Shown piece after piece: positions 41,876 to 50,878 of a DNA stretch of 64,000 bases. The notes below the pieces were generated by a model that worked only from the letters and a program-made list of their open reading frames with translations, was not told where the DNA came from and did no database searches. The position numbers and the translations under genes are program-made. Each line of letters begins with the position of its first letter. Positions within the stretch are counted from its first letter, which is position 1. Source of the stretch: Acidobacteriota bacterium (lineage in GTDB: Bacteria > Acidobacteriota > Thermoanaerobaculia > Multivoradales > Multivoraceae); the NCBI GenBank assembly GCA_029263415.1, contig JAJCXN010000012.1:62001-126000 (forward strand). Reading direction: 5' to 3'.

Positions 41876-44392
41876 TCAGCGGTCTTGTGAACCCTCAAGA
41901 AGCTCCAGCCCCGAGATAGCGACCCCCAAGCTTCGGGAGTCGTTCGTCTCTGCGTTGAGTTCCTTGGGCACAAAGGAACTACTCTCAATTCGAAGTCTCA
42001 ACTGATCTCCGATTGCTACCGTGCTCAGGTCGAGAACGCGTGACCAGGGTTCAGCGAGGGCCTCGAGACGATTGTCGAGCAGGCGGGTTCCGTTGGCAGT
42101 GATCCGGATTCGTCCGCCGTCGGGGCTGTTGGCTTCGATCGTAATCGACAACTTTCGTGGAGGCCGCGACCGATGGGTCGGGATCGTTACCTCAGCGTCG
42201 CCGTCGGTCCACCGCACCGCCCCGGTTGGCCACTCCTCAAGACCGTGAAGGCCCCCTTCGAAGAGGCCGCTGATCGGCGACGTGATGGCTGCGTTCACGG
42301 TCGGAATAGGCCTTAGGGTTGGGAGTGCGGCTTCAGGTTGACTTGAAGACAGTGCCATCAGCTCGACTCTATTGACGCCGGCCTCGAAGACCAGTGGGTC
42401 GACGATCGCCGACCAGAGGGTCGGCTTGAAACTCCAGTTGCTGGTCGTTGCTGCTATTCGGTCGTTCACCACCACCACCAGTTCCATCGACGCTGGTATC
42501 TCCCCTCCGACCAGTTCGCCGTGGAGATGAGCGGGGACTAGCCATCCACCAGGCTCCACGTCAAGCGCGGAATCCGGCAACTTCAGCTGATGTTTGAAAG
42601 CAGTGGGTGCGGCGATTGGAAAGTCGGCGATGCTGCGCCCGATTAGTTGTCGGCGTGAACCAATGCGAAAGAGTTCGCGGCCGGCTTCGCCTGCCTGTCC
42701 AAAACGTTCGTCGAGCTTGGCAAGCGCCGCTTGTGCACCCCGCCCAAGGTCTGCGATCGACACCTGAATTGGTTCCGGCTGTGGGGTGTTCTGGCCGTGT
42801 CGGAGGACCGGCAAGAGCTCTCGACCCTGCGCCTCTTGCGCCATCAGCGAAATCCCGTCAAGGGCCCACGGCAGCTCCGCGCCAGCTAGTGCCGCGATTG
42901 TTGGCAAGACGTCAAGCGACGATACTGGCCGGAGGTCCAGTCGACCTTGTCTCTGCCCTGGCGCCTTGATCAACAACGGGACCGACAGGATCTCGGCCAA
43001 GTTGTCGTCGGTGAGTCCTCGGCGATTGCCGCCGGCGGCGAAGCTCGCTCCGTGATCGGCAGTGACGACGACGACCGCACGGTCCCAAAGGCCGACCTTC
43101 TTGAGGCGCCCTCTCACCTGCCCAAGGATGCGATCGGCGTAACCGACTTGCAACAGGTGACGCTGTTGGATCTGCGTTGCGGCCCACTCGTCGCTTGGCA
43201 TTGTGTCGACATCGAGGCCGACCACGTTACCGTCGAAGCTGTAGACCTGGCCAGTGGGAAGGTAGACAAATGGCGGATGGGGGAGCAAGAGGTGGAAGAG
43301 GTGGAGAACCGGACCTGCTGAAGGCTCGATGCGGTTGAGGAAGTCGTCGAATTTGGCGAGTCTGTCGCCTCGGCTCCGCCGGCTCCAGTCAGCCAGCCAA
43401 TCGTCGTGACCTTCAAAGAGCATCCAGTTCTGGGTCACCGGTGGTAGATGATTCGTCCAGGGCGCAGGGAGCAAGATGTGCAGATACAAAACTCGTGCAT
43501 CCGCCAGAAGCGAGCGCAGCCGAGACCACAGGCCCGACCCGCGCTTGCCGTCGTCGCACAGGTGCGCCGGGCATAGTTGAGTGACCGACTCGGCGACGTT
43601 CATCGCGTAGCTCTCGCCGAGAAGAGTGAAGAGATTGCGCGGATGGTCGGGCGCAAGCGGAAGACCCAACGGATCGGGCGCCATGCCGGTCAACAGCGCT
43701 GGCACCGCGAGCACCGTGAAGTCGCTGGTGGTCGCCGTGTTGCGATACCAGGTGGCCTCATCCGCGAGCTGTGCGAAGCTTGGATAGAGCACACTATCGA
43801 TCGCCTGAGGTCCGGCAAGTAGCGAAGTCACTGGCAGTTCGTCGAAAACCAGCAGCACGATCGGCGTGGTCGCGTTGGTCGCTGGCATCGCGTCGACTTC
43901 CTGCGGTCGCAGGATCTTGCTCATGCCGGGGCGCAGTAGGAAAATCGCGGGAAAGATCACCAGCACCGGGACCAGGTAGGTGAGCAGCTGTCTAGCCGGG
44001 CGCCACCGATCCAGCATCACCGCGCCGGCGAGTCCGCCCACTAGCGCGAGAACGAGCTCGAGCCAAGGGCCCACGCTGAACATGCGTTCGAGTGGCGGTA
44101 GAAGAACAATTGTTATCAAGAGCGCACAAAGGACGCCGTGAGCGATTCGCTGCAGTCGCTCATGGATGGCTCCGGCAACGATCTCAACCACGATCAACGG
44201 CAACGGCACGATGAGGCACAACATAGCTGCTAGCAGCCAAGGGTCGGCTGGCTGCGAAGCCCGGACAGCAAAGAACTCCGGCTTGCTGCCAAGCAGGTCG
44301 AACAGGGGTTGAGCCACTGCAAAGGCAGTGAGCACGGCGAGGTGGAGAGCACCCGCCAACAGTGGGCGCCTCTCTGGTTTCTCGGGTTTCAC
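41876..44392 (-). CDS. AlkP-superfamily (sulfatase-fold) membrane hydrolase
   Basis: An 838-residue protein. Four to five membrane helices in the first 155 residues are followed by a sulfatase-fold domain: VLLVFDELPVTSLL with D184, TTSDFTVLAVPALLTG with a threonine as probable nucleophile, HLLLPHPPFVYLP and VVVTADHGASFAAGG. This layout recalls membrane phosphoglycerol/phosphoethanolamine transferases (LtaS/EptA-like), but the DELP-type start of the domain is a distinct branch. The C-terminal 250 residues are beta-rich. The GTG start at 44392 has only a weak ribosome site. It probably modifies a surface glycan or lipid. Confidence 0.88.
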   Translation of the reverse strand: MKPEKPERRPLLAGALHLAVLTAFAVAQPLFDLLGSKPEFFAVRASQPADPWLLAAMLCLIVPLPLIVVEIVAGAIHERLQRIAHGVLCALLITIVLLPPLERMFSVGPWLELVLALVGGLAGAVMLDRWRPARQLLTYLVPVLVIFPAIFLLRPGMSKILRPQEVDAMPATNATTPIVLLVFDELPVTSLLAGPQAIDSVLYPSFAQLADEATWYRNTATTSDFTVLAVPALLTGMAPDPLGLPLAPDHPRNLFTLLGESYAMNVAESVTQLCPAHLCDDGKRGSGLWSRLRSLLADARVLYLHILLPAPWTNHLPPVTQNWMLFEGHDDWLADWSRRSRGDRLAKFDDFLNRIEPSAGPVLHLFHLLLPHPPFVYLPTGQVYSFDGNVVGLDVDTMPSDEWAATQIQQRHLLQVGYADRILGQVRGRLKKVGLWDRAVVVVTADHGASFAAGGNRRGLTDDNLAEILSVPLLIKAPGQRQGRLDLRPVSSLDVLPTIAALAGAELPWALDGISLMAQEAQGRELLPVLRHGQNTPQPEPIQVSIADLGRGAQAALAKLDERFGQAGEAGRELFRIGSRRQLIGRSIADFPIAAPTAFKHQLKLPDSALDVEPGGWLVPAHLHGELVGGEIPASMELVVVVNDRIAATTSNWSFKPTLWSAIVDPLVFEAGVNRVELMALSSSQPEAALPTLRPIPTVNAAITSPISGLFEGGLHGLEEWPTGAVRWTDGDAEVTIPTHRSRPPRKLSITIEANSPDGGRIRITANGTRLLDNRLEALAEPWSRVLDLSTVAIGDQLRLRIESSSFVPKELNAETNDSRSLGVAISGLELLEGSQDR

Positions 44393-44695
44393 CTTGACAT
44401 CAACAGCAAGGAGTCAACAATCGTTCCAAGCCTTGGGCAAAACCTTTCTGTCGGCTCAGGCGCCGACATCAACGCTTCTTTCAGCGTTCAGAGGAGTCAA
44501 CGAGCGGGCCGAGACGTTCGAAACGTTCTGCTTTGATCTGGTTGGGCGACGACTCCTTAAGTGGTTGCCCACGGCGAGTCCCAGCACTGAGGCCTGGTCT
44601 GGCAACGACCGCATGCCTTGGGCTTCATTCTGAGGCCAAGCACTAGTTCAGATGGCAATGGCCGCTAAGGCGGCATCGAGAACTGAGTGCGAGTC
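44393..44695. other. Intergenic region, 303 bp
   Basis: Between the start of the AlkP-fold gene and the end of the CPBP protease gene, both leftwards. A small hairpin, GCCGC-TAAG-GCGGC at 44661-44674, lies just past the CPBP stop but has no T-run. Nothing else is supported. Confidence 0.6.
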
Positions 44696-45517
44696 CTAGT
44701 CAGGCATCAGGCTCCGTCGGCTCGCAAGGGCAACGGTCGTGACCGCGACAACGACACCTGTGAGCGCGAGAGCGACTCCCAGCTCACCTGACCACCATTC
44801 AGCACTAGGCGACTTCACAGTCAAGCGATCAAAGAAGCCTTGGATCCAGATGTTGTGACTTGCATGTAGGAGAACCGCTGGCCAGACACTTTTCCCTGTG
44901 ACCCGCAGAAACGTCATCAGAAAACTCATTCCCACGGCCATCACCGTGAAGCAGGCGGCCTGGTAGTACAGAGGTGTGGACGGAAGATCCGGGGCAACCC
45001 ACAACAGTGGGTAGTGCCAGATCGACCAGAGCCCGCCAGTGATCAAAGAGGTGCCGACTAGGCCGAACTTTGGAAACAGCCGAGGTGTCAGGAATCCGCG
45101 CCATCCGAGTTCTTCTCCGAGCGCTGTAATGCTTGCACCGAGGGTGCCCGGAATGAACATCAACAGAGCAACGGGAGTGATTCGCTGCGCTGCCTCCATG
45201 TCGATCTCAGTCAATCCAGAAAGCCATAGGAGTGTGTACGGGATTGACACGTAGAGGATCGGTGCCAAGTAGCCCATGGCTAGGTAGACCGGGCGGCCAA
45301 GCTGCCAGCCAAGGCCGCCTATGCTTCGCCTGCACAGAGCCAGCGTGAGGATGGCGGCGAGCCCCGGCGACCACATCAGGAGCGCCACTGCGGTCGATTC
45401 GGGAACGCGAGTCACGGCCAAGTAACTGAGTGAAGTAAGGGCCGCCAGCAAACCGAGGAAGACCGCCAGTTCGTGCCGAATCCTAGTCTCAGAACGGGAC
45501 AGCTCTTTTGGGACCAT
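44696..45517 (-). CDS. CPBP-family intramembrane glutamic endopeptidase
   Basis: A 273-residue integral membrane protein with about eight helices. The CPBP (Abi/CAAX) signature is intact: EEL-G-W-R at 135-140 (first motif), H168 in WSIWHYPLLW (second) and the HASHN block further on (third). Relatives process prenylated proteins or self-protect bacteriocin producers; no bacteriocin gene is visible here. AAGGAGAG precedes the ATG. It appears to be a single-gene unit. Confidence 0.92.
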   Translation of the reverse strand: MVPKELSRSETRIRHELAVFLGLLAALTSLSYLAVTRVPESTAVALLMWSPGLAAILTLALCRRSIGGLGWQLGRPVYLAMGYLAPILYVSIPYTLLWLSGLTEIDMEAAQRITPVALLMFIPGTLGASITALGEELGWRGFLTPRLFPKFGLVGTSLITGGLWSIWHYPLLWVAPDLPSTPLYYQAACFTVMAVGMSFLMTFLRVTGKSVWPAVLLHASHNIWIQGFFDRLTVKSPSAEWWSGELGVALALTGVVVAVTTVALASRRSLMPD

Positions 45518-45774
45518 AGATTCTCTCCTTGTAGCGGGCGTTGGTGCTGACGCCTACGCTTCAGAGCCGGCTGCGGTTTCGGCGACTTGGACCGAAGTGA
45601 GCGCCCCCCGAATTGTCGCCGTTCACAACTTTCCTCGGATGCTGCTGCCGCAGGCGTCGGAGCGGGGCCCGGCCGTCTTTCACTCAGTGTCTTGGCGGCG
45701 AGCCCTGCACACGAGGTGGGACCGCGCCGTTTCCCGCCATCTCTTCGATCGTGTCCGGGCGATCTCGTTGGCCG

Positions 45775-46782
45775 CTAGATCGAGAAATCCTTACCGATCG
45801 CGTGCACGCTCTTTTGCCACAGCAGGTCCCGCGTCTCGGCGTTGTCGTAGAACGCTTCCAGATCAAAAGGGCGTGCCGGCCCTTTGAGCGCAGAAGCGCC
45901 TGAGCCGGGTCCATAGAACTGTCCTGACTTTGCATTCGTTAGACACATTGCGCTCAGGATGCCCATTGCTCCTTCTTCTGGGGTCTGGCTGAACCGCATC
46001 ATGAGGTTGGTCACAACGCTGCCCATGCCGCCCTCTTTCACAGATGTCTTCTGGAGTTGAGTGTTAGAGAGACCGGGATGGGCCACCAGGGCTTTGATGT
46101 TCGAACCCTGTTTCTGAAGCTGATGATGAAGCGCGGCGGTGAACGCGCAGTTTGCGAGCTTGGATTGGTTGTAGCGGAGCCAGCGCGCACCCCGGAACAT
46201 TGCGTTCTGAAAAGCAGACCCGTTGCCGCCCAACTCTCCGCCTCGCCTCTCCAGATACTCGGGGTGAAGGGTCTTGCTGGGGCTCAGTCGGGCAACGCTG
46301 GAGTGGTTGACAACGCGTGTCTCGCCGGTCGCATTGCTTGCTCGGTCGAGAAGCGGCATCAAGTTTCGTGTCAGCAGAAAGTGAGACAGGTGGTTTGTCT
46401 GCATTTGAACGTCGAAGCCGTCCGCAGTCGCTGTGTCGGGCAGAGCCATTACGCCGGCGTTGTTGCACAGCACGTGAACACCTTCGGGGCAGAGTTCCGC
46501 AACCTGTGCGCTTGCCGTCTCGACTGAATCGAAGGCCTGTAGGTCGCACTCCACGCTATGAATCTGGGCGTTTGGGAAGGCTACTGTTAGTTCGCTCGAG
46601 CTTGTAGTCGAGCGATGTGAGGCGCGATTGAGGACCAGGACCTTGGCTCCCAGCTTGGCAAGCGTCATGGCCGCGGCCTTGCCGGTGCCCGAGGTGGTGC
46701 CGGTGATCACAGCTGTCTTTCCAGCCATGGAAGGGAGGTTGGATCTGAAGGTTGAGAACAGAGTCGAGGAACTCTTTGTCAT
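45775..46782 (-). CDS. Short-chain dehydrogenase/reductase (retinol dehydrogenase-like)
   Basis: A 335-residue SDR. It has the cofactor motif TGTTSGTG at 27-34, NNAG at 107-110, the catalytic serine near 161 and Y204-x-x-x-K208 in RYNQSKLAN. The long insertion before the active tyrosine resembles eukaryotic RDH11-14/WWOX-like enzymes. NADP(H)-dependent alcohol/ketone interconversion is expected; the substrate is unknown. The ATG at 46782 is chosen, as the alternative at 46842 adds a stretch unlike the family. Confidence 0.9.
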   Translation of the reverse strand: MTKSSSTLFSTFRSNLPSMAGKTAVITGTTSGTGKAAAMTLAKLGAKVLVLNRASHRSTTSSSELTVAFPNAQIHSVECDLQAFDSVETASAQVAELCPEGVHVLCNNAGVMALPDTATADGFDVQMQTNHLSHFLLTRNLMPLLDRASNATGETRVVNHSSVARLSPSKTLHPEYLERRGGELGGNGSAFQNAMFRGARWLRYNQSKLANCAFTAALHHQLQKQGSNIKALVAHPGLSNTQLQKTSVKEGGMGSVVTNLMMRFSQTPEEGAMGILSAMCLTNAKSGQFYGPGSGASALKGPARPFDLEAFYDNAETRDLLWQKSVHAIGKDFSI

Positions 46783-47112
46783 GACGTCGCTTTGTTGTTG
46801 CTCCTCGGTTGGAGCGATGGGTGATTCCGTTCTACAGCACAAGATGGGTTATGTCCTGGTTACTCGAAAATGGCAACCTCTCGACTATCGGCCGCTGTGA
46901 TTTGGTCCAGCAGCGATGATCTTCTTGGGTTTCAATCTCAAGAGCCAAGTGCCGGCTCACGTGACAGCGACGGCAGAGTAGATATCGTTGGGAACAAGGA
47001 TACCCAGTCAAGCCGTAGTCAGTGAGGCGGTAGCCGCCCCAAGGGACAGTCCGCTGCAACTTCGGCCTAGTACGACATTGGTTGACTCTCCGATCCCGCC
47101 AACGACCCTCGC

Positions 47113-47150
47113 CGCCTGATTCCGCATCCGCCTGATTCCGCATCCGCCTG
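47113..47150. repeat. 16-bp tandem repeat, 2.4 copies
   Basis: Two full copies of cgcctgattccgcatc and a partial third, in the SDR/DoxX intergenic gap. Confidence 0.9.
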
Positions 47151-47183
47151 TTTGTGCTCCTCGATTTCTCTCGCTAGCACCGT

Positions 47184-47211
47184 GGAACAAGGAACAAGGA
47201 ACAAGGAACAC
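47184..47211. repeat. 7-bp tandem repeat, 4 copies
   Basis: GGAACAA repeated, with the last copy ending GGAACAC. It lies about 95 bases upstream of the DoxX-like gene and resembles the heptameric short tandem repeats known from other bacteria. Confidence 0.92.
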
Positions 47212-47304
47212 GGACCGCGGATGGCCACTCTGCCCAACAACTGAGATCCCCATGAATCATCTCGCAGGCCTCACCCCGCAAGCCAACATTGGCGCCAAAG
47301 TCGA

Positions 47305-48672
47305 GTGCTGGTGACGGCCACCGACAAACGGCCTTCGTGGCCAATCGGCGCGCGACTGGCCTTTCGTTTCGTCTTTGCGTATGTACTCCTCTTCTACCTG
47401 AGCTTCTCTGCCTTCTTTGCTCCGTTCTCGATCCCCTTTGCGCTGCTCAGCAAGGCGATCTGGAGTGTAATCGTTCCTTGGGTGTCGACTGCGATTCTGA
47501 AGGTGCCCGCTCCTGCGCTGGTGTCCGATGGAGACGGGCTCGCACAGTGGATCATGTTCGGTGGCTGTTTCATGATGGCTGTCTTTGCCACCATCGTTTG
47601 GACGATCCTAGATCGCAGCCGCTCGGAGTACACGAAGCTTCAAGACTGGTTGATGGTCATCGCTCGCTACCTGCTGGGCATCGCGATGGTCACGTACGGT
47701 CTGGCGAAGATCGTTCACCTACAGATGCTCCCGCCGCACTTAGGAAAGTTGGTCCAGCCACTGGGTGAGTCGTCGCCGACATCGCTGCTGTGGATCTTCA
47801 TGGGGTCCTCAGCCGCCTACTCGGCCTTCACGGGCTTTGTTGAACTGCTTGGTGGCATCTTGCTCTTTGTGCGTCGTACGACGACACTCGGCGCGCTTGT
47901 TTCTTTCGGAGCGATGACTCAAGTCGTCGCCTTGAACCTTGCCTATGACGTGTCGGTGAAGATCTGGTCGATGAATCTGGCGGCACTTGCGCTGGTGATG
48001 CTCGTTCCCGATTTGCGGCGACTGATGAACGTGTTGGTACTGAATCGTTCGAGTGAACCGGCGGACTTTCGGCCTCTCTTCAGCACTGCGCGTCGCAATC
48101 GACTCGCCTTCAGGATCGGGATGGTCTGCCTCGTCCTGACGTTGGGCTTTCGTATGTTTGGAATGTTGAACGGGCGGGGAAGTGCGTACGGTCGTACCCC
48201 GACCCCGCTCTGGGGAATTCACGAAGTCTCGTCTTTCTCTTCGAATGGGGTCGAGATGCCGCCACTTACGACCGATGCAGCCCGCTGGCGCAGGGTGGTG
48301 ATCGAGCGCTCCGGGCTCGCAAGCATTCGCTTCATGGACGATTCGGTGAAGGACTACCTCTCGAGCGTGGACTCTGCCGCTGCAACCGTCACCTTTGTGC
48401 CGAATCCGGATGAGACGGTCACTGCCGCAGGTGCGACCCGTTTGGCCTACGACCCGAATCTCATCCAGTCTCGTTTTGAAGAGGCGATGGATGCTGGAGT
48501 TGCCGAGGCATTTGTCATGGCCTACTCACAGGCCCGCAATGGCGACCTGCACCTGAGCGGGCAGTGGCGTGACTCCGGCGTTGAGGTCCAGACAACCCGA
48601 GTGGACGAATCGGCTTTTCTCCTCCAAACGCGCGGGTTTCGCTGGGTGCAGTCGTACCCATACTTCCGCTGA
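47305..48672 (+). CDS. DoxX-like multi-spanning membrane protein
   Basis: A 455-residue protein with about seven to eight membrane helices in the first 300 residues, including the DoxX-like region (WLMVIARYLLGIAMVTYGLAK and FTGFVELLGGILLFVRRTT). The C-terminal 150 residues are soluble and beta-rich (SSFSSNGVEMPPLTTDAARW). Start GTG at 47305. DoxX-type proteins have been linked to quinone or sulfur chemistry in a few cases but mostly have unknown roles. Confidence 0.82.
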   Translation: MLVTATDKRPSWPIGARLAFRFVFAYVLLFYLSFSAFFAPFSIPFALLSKAIWSVIVPWVSTAILKVPAPALVSDGDGLAQWIMFGGCFMMAVFATIVWTILDRSRSEYTKLQDWLMVIARYLLGIAMVTYGLAKIVHLQMLPPHLGKLVQPLGESSPTSLLWIFMGSSAAYSAFTGFVELLGGILLFVRRTTTLGALVSFGAMTQVVALNLAYDVSVKIWSMNLAALALVMLVPDLRRLMNVLVLNRSSEPADFRPLFSTARRNRLAFRIGMVCLVLTLGFRMFGMLNGRGSAYGRTPTPLWGIHEVSSFSSNGVEMPPLTTDAARWRRVVIERSGLASIRFMDDSVKDYLSSVDSAAATVTFVPNPDETVTAAGATRLAYDPNLIQSRFEEAMDAGVAEAFVMAYSQARNGDLHLSGQWRDSGVEVQTTRVDESAFLLQTRGFRWVQSYPYFR

Positions 48673-49103
48673 TTCGCGGCATAGTTGAGACCCTGCTGAA
48701 GAGGCTGGGCTCCGGCCTAGGTGCGTTTCGATCGCAGAGGTGGAGTCAGTAGTAGGGGGATGCTGTTCCGTCTGCCTTGGATGGACAGAGCCCTACCTCC
48801 AACCACATGTGCCCAGTGGTGAGGAGAGACTCTGCAGGGTCCAATGCAGCTGCTACCAACCGCGACCTCGTGCACAACAGTGCAGGCCTTGCTCCTATCA
48901 GGCGACGATTGCCAACTGAGTTCCGAACTATGCCGAGCCCGTGCCTTGCTCGGGTTGCTGGCACAGGCTCGAGCCTGTGCCAGCAAGATAGCGATCGGTG
49001 TCTAGGAAAATGTTTCGCCAGACTGTCGCAGTTTGCGGTGGACCAACGACTTGGAGGATGACGGAGATAACAGAGCAACTAGCAAGAGCAGAGGGCATAC
49101 ATC
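48673..49103. other. Intergenic region with a 32-bp palindrome, 431 bp
   Basis: Separates two rightward genes. It contains the perfect palindrome at 48955-48986. No coding frame here has a ribosome site with a recognisable product. Confidence 0.6.
48955..48986. repeat. Perfect 32-bp palindrome
   Basis: TTGCTGGCACAGGCTC is followed at once by its exact reverse complement, with no spacer. No T-run follows, so it is not a standard terminator. It could be a REP-like element, a site for a dimeric protein, or a cruciform-forming sequence. It lies about 118 bases upstream of the secreted repeat protein gene. Confidence 0.95.
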
Positions 49104-50720
49104 ATGACGACTCAATCAACCCTTCACCGGAACGTGTTCCAACACCCTTTCCAACGGATCGGGGAGCAGATTCATCCGGAGGACCACCAGTCGCAAAGCC
49201 CCTCGGCCAGAGGTCGGATGTGGACGATTGTCTTCGCGACCTTTGTCCTGCTCGGTGGTGCTGCTTCGGCTGTGTTGCTCGTTCCCAATATTCAAGTCGG
49301 CGGCAACGATTTTCTGATCTCGTTCATGGGTAATTCCGGAGAAACACTAGCTGCCGACGGCATTCTGGCCAGAGACCCAGAGAGCGCCTATAGCGCGACT
49401 AGTCAACGGGTATTGGTGGTGTGGGCTGGTGTGGACGATGCCACCGAGGGTCAGGAAATATGGGGTCAGATTCTCGACAGCACAACCGGTGGATCGATTG
49501 GCAGCGACTTCCTCATTAGCGACTCAGGCGATGCCTCGAGAACCGCGAACGATCCGGCGGTTGCGTGGGACAGCGAACGTAACCGATTTTTGGTCGTTTG
49601 GTCCTCGGACGCGACCGTAGAGGGCGAGTTCGAGGTGCGCGGACAACTGGTCAGTGTGGATGGTGATGAAGAGGGAATCCAAGACTTCCTCATCAGCTCA
49701 ATGGGCCCGGTGGGTGATAGTGACTACGACGCACGACAGCCGCGGGTCGCCTTCAATACAACGCAAGACGAGTACCTGGTGATTTGGAGTGGTGACCACG
49801 ACACAGGCGATCTCGTCGACGACGAATTCGAGATCTGGGCACAGCCAGTCGACGGAGCATTCCCTGTTGTCTTTTTCTTTGATCCCACCCAAGTGACTTC
49901 GTACGGACCAGCGGGCGATCCCACCTGGGACACCCATCACCCTGATTTGGTCTACAACCCAGATCTCGACGAGTATGTCGTGGTGTTCGAGGCTGAGTAC
50001 TGTTGCCCAGACAGCGACATCGAAATCTTCGGTCGCCGCCTTCGCGGCAGTGATCAGCTGTTGCTGGGTGCGCGGGAACAGCTCAGCCACATGTCCAAGA
50101 TCAACGCAGGTTTCGAGAACGTCGGGCGCGGATTGCGTCCCTCGATCACCTACAACCCGGTCGACCAGGAGTACTTCGTGGTTTGGCACGGAACAGGCTG
50201 GTCTAACTTTGTAGGGGAGAAGGAAGTGTGGGGTGGTCGCCGCACCGCATCGGACCTCGCACCGATTCCGTTCTCCAACTCTCAACAGCTAACTCAAGCT
50301 GGTCCCGAGGGAGCTGATTTCCATAGTCGCGATGCGGATGTGACCTTTGATCATGCTGCCCGCAAGTATGCGGTGGTGTATCGCTCAGACCACATCAACG
50401 ACAATGAGTACGAGATCTCTGTGTTGCTGGTGAACACCGATGGCGATCCTCAATCAGGGGCTCCTGAGGCCGGTCTCAGGATTTCGGATCTGGGAGGATG
50501 GGACGCCACAAGCCCAGACAACACCTTCGATGGCCAGGAACCAACGATTGTCGCAACGGGAACAGAGCACATGGTGGTTTGGGCCGGAGACGACGATGAA
50601 CCCTGGCTGGGCAACGACGATCTCGAGATCTTTGGTCAGCGGATTCGCATCCCTGGGACCTTGTTCACGGATGGGTTCGAATCTGGCGGCACGGGCGCGT
50701 GGAGTTCACAGAGCCCGTAG
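49104..50720 (+). CDS. Secreted repeat protein with DGFESG C-terminal tail
   Basis: A 538-residue protein. After a long 38-residue N-terminus comes a signal or anchor helix (MWTIVFATFVLLGGAASAVLL). The body is made of about six repeats of 65-75 residues with the core pattern V-A/V-Y-x(4-7)-E/R-Y/F-L/V-V-V-W and E-I-x-G-Q/R, probably propeller blades (for example RFLVVWSSD, EYLVIWSGD, EYVVVFEAE, EYFVVWHGT, KYAVVYRSD). The C-terminus reads LFTDGFESGGTGAWS, a short tail seen at the end of many secreted proteins in Acidobacteriota and some Gammaproteobacteria, with unknown role. GAGGG precedes the ATG. Confidence 0.82.
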   Translation: MTTQSTLHRNVFQHPFQRIGEQIHPEDHQSQSPSARGRMWTIVFATFVLLGGAASAVLLVPNIQVGGNDFLISFMGNSGETLAADGILARDPESAYSATSQRVLVVWAGVDDATEGQEIWGQILDSTTGGSIGSDFLISDSGDASRTANDPAVAWDSERNRFLVVWSSDATVEGEFEVRGQLVSVDGDEEGIQDFLISSMGPVGDSDYDARQPRVAFNTTQDEYLVIWSGDHDTGDLVDDEFEIWAQPVDGAFPVVFFFDPTQVTSYGPAGDPTWDTHHPDLVYNPDLDEYVVVFEAEYCCPDSDIEIFGRRLRGSDQLLLGAREQLSHMSKINAGFENVGRGLRPSITYNPVDQEYFVVWHGTGWSNFVGEKEVWGGRRTASDLAPIPFSNSQQLTQAGPEGADFHSRDADVTFDHAARKYAVVYRSDHINDNEYEISVLLVNTDGDPQSGAPEAGLRISDLGGWDATSPDNTFDGQEPTIVATGTEHMVVWAGDDDEPWLGNDDLEIFGQRIRIPGTLFTDGFESGGTGAWSSQSP

Positions 50721-50878
50721 TCAATGGAGGATGGGTGGAGCTTTGCGATCCGTTCCAGCTGTCCTTGGCTGCCGGGCCGGGCTGTCAGTTGCTCGATTCA
50801 AGAGGGGAGCGGGCGCCAGCGGCGGGTCGGCCGACGTTCAGGAGGGACCCGGTAACGACTAGGATCGCTTCGAAGCCC

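Larger units (their letters stand above)
46783..47304. other. Intergenic region with two short tandem repeats, 522 bp
   Basis: A divergent gap between the SDR and DoxX-like genes. It contains the 16-bp repeat at 47113-47150 and the 7-bp repeat at 47184-47211. A cysteine-rich open frame near 46832-47143 on the minus strand is not convincing. Promoters for both flanking genes must be here but I cannot place them. Confidence 0.6.

Noticed and set aside
44661-44674. GCCGC-TAAG-GCGGC hairpin as terminator of the CPBP gene
   Set aside because: No T-run on either strand and only 5 bp of stem.
46832-47143. Cysteine-rich 103-codon minus-strand frame
   Set aside because: The CxxC-like spacing looked like a zinc ribbon, but there is no second knuckle, ribosome site or family resemblance.
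49698-50285. 195-codon minus-strand frame
   Set aside because: Antisense to the secreted repeat protein; valine-rich because of the VVW repeats on the other strand.
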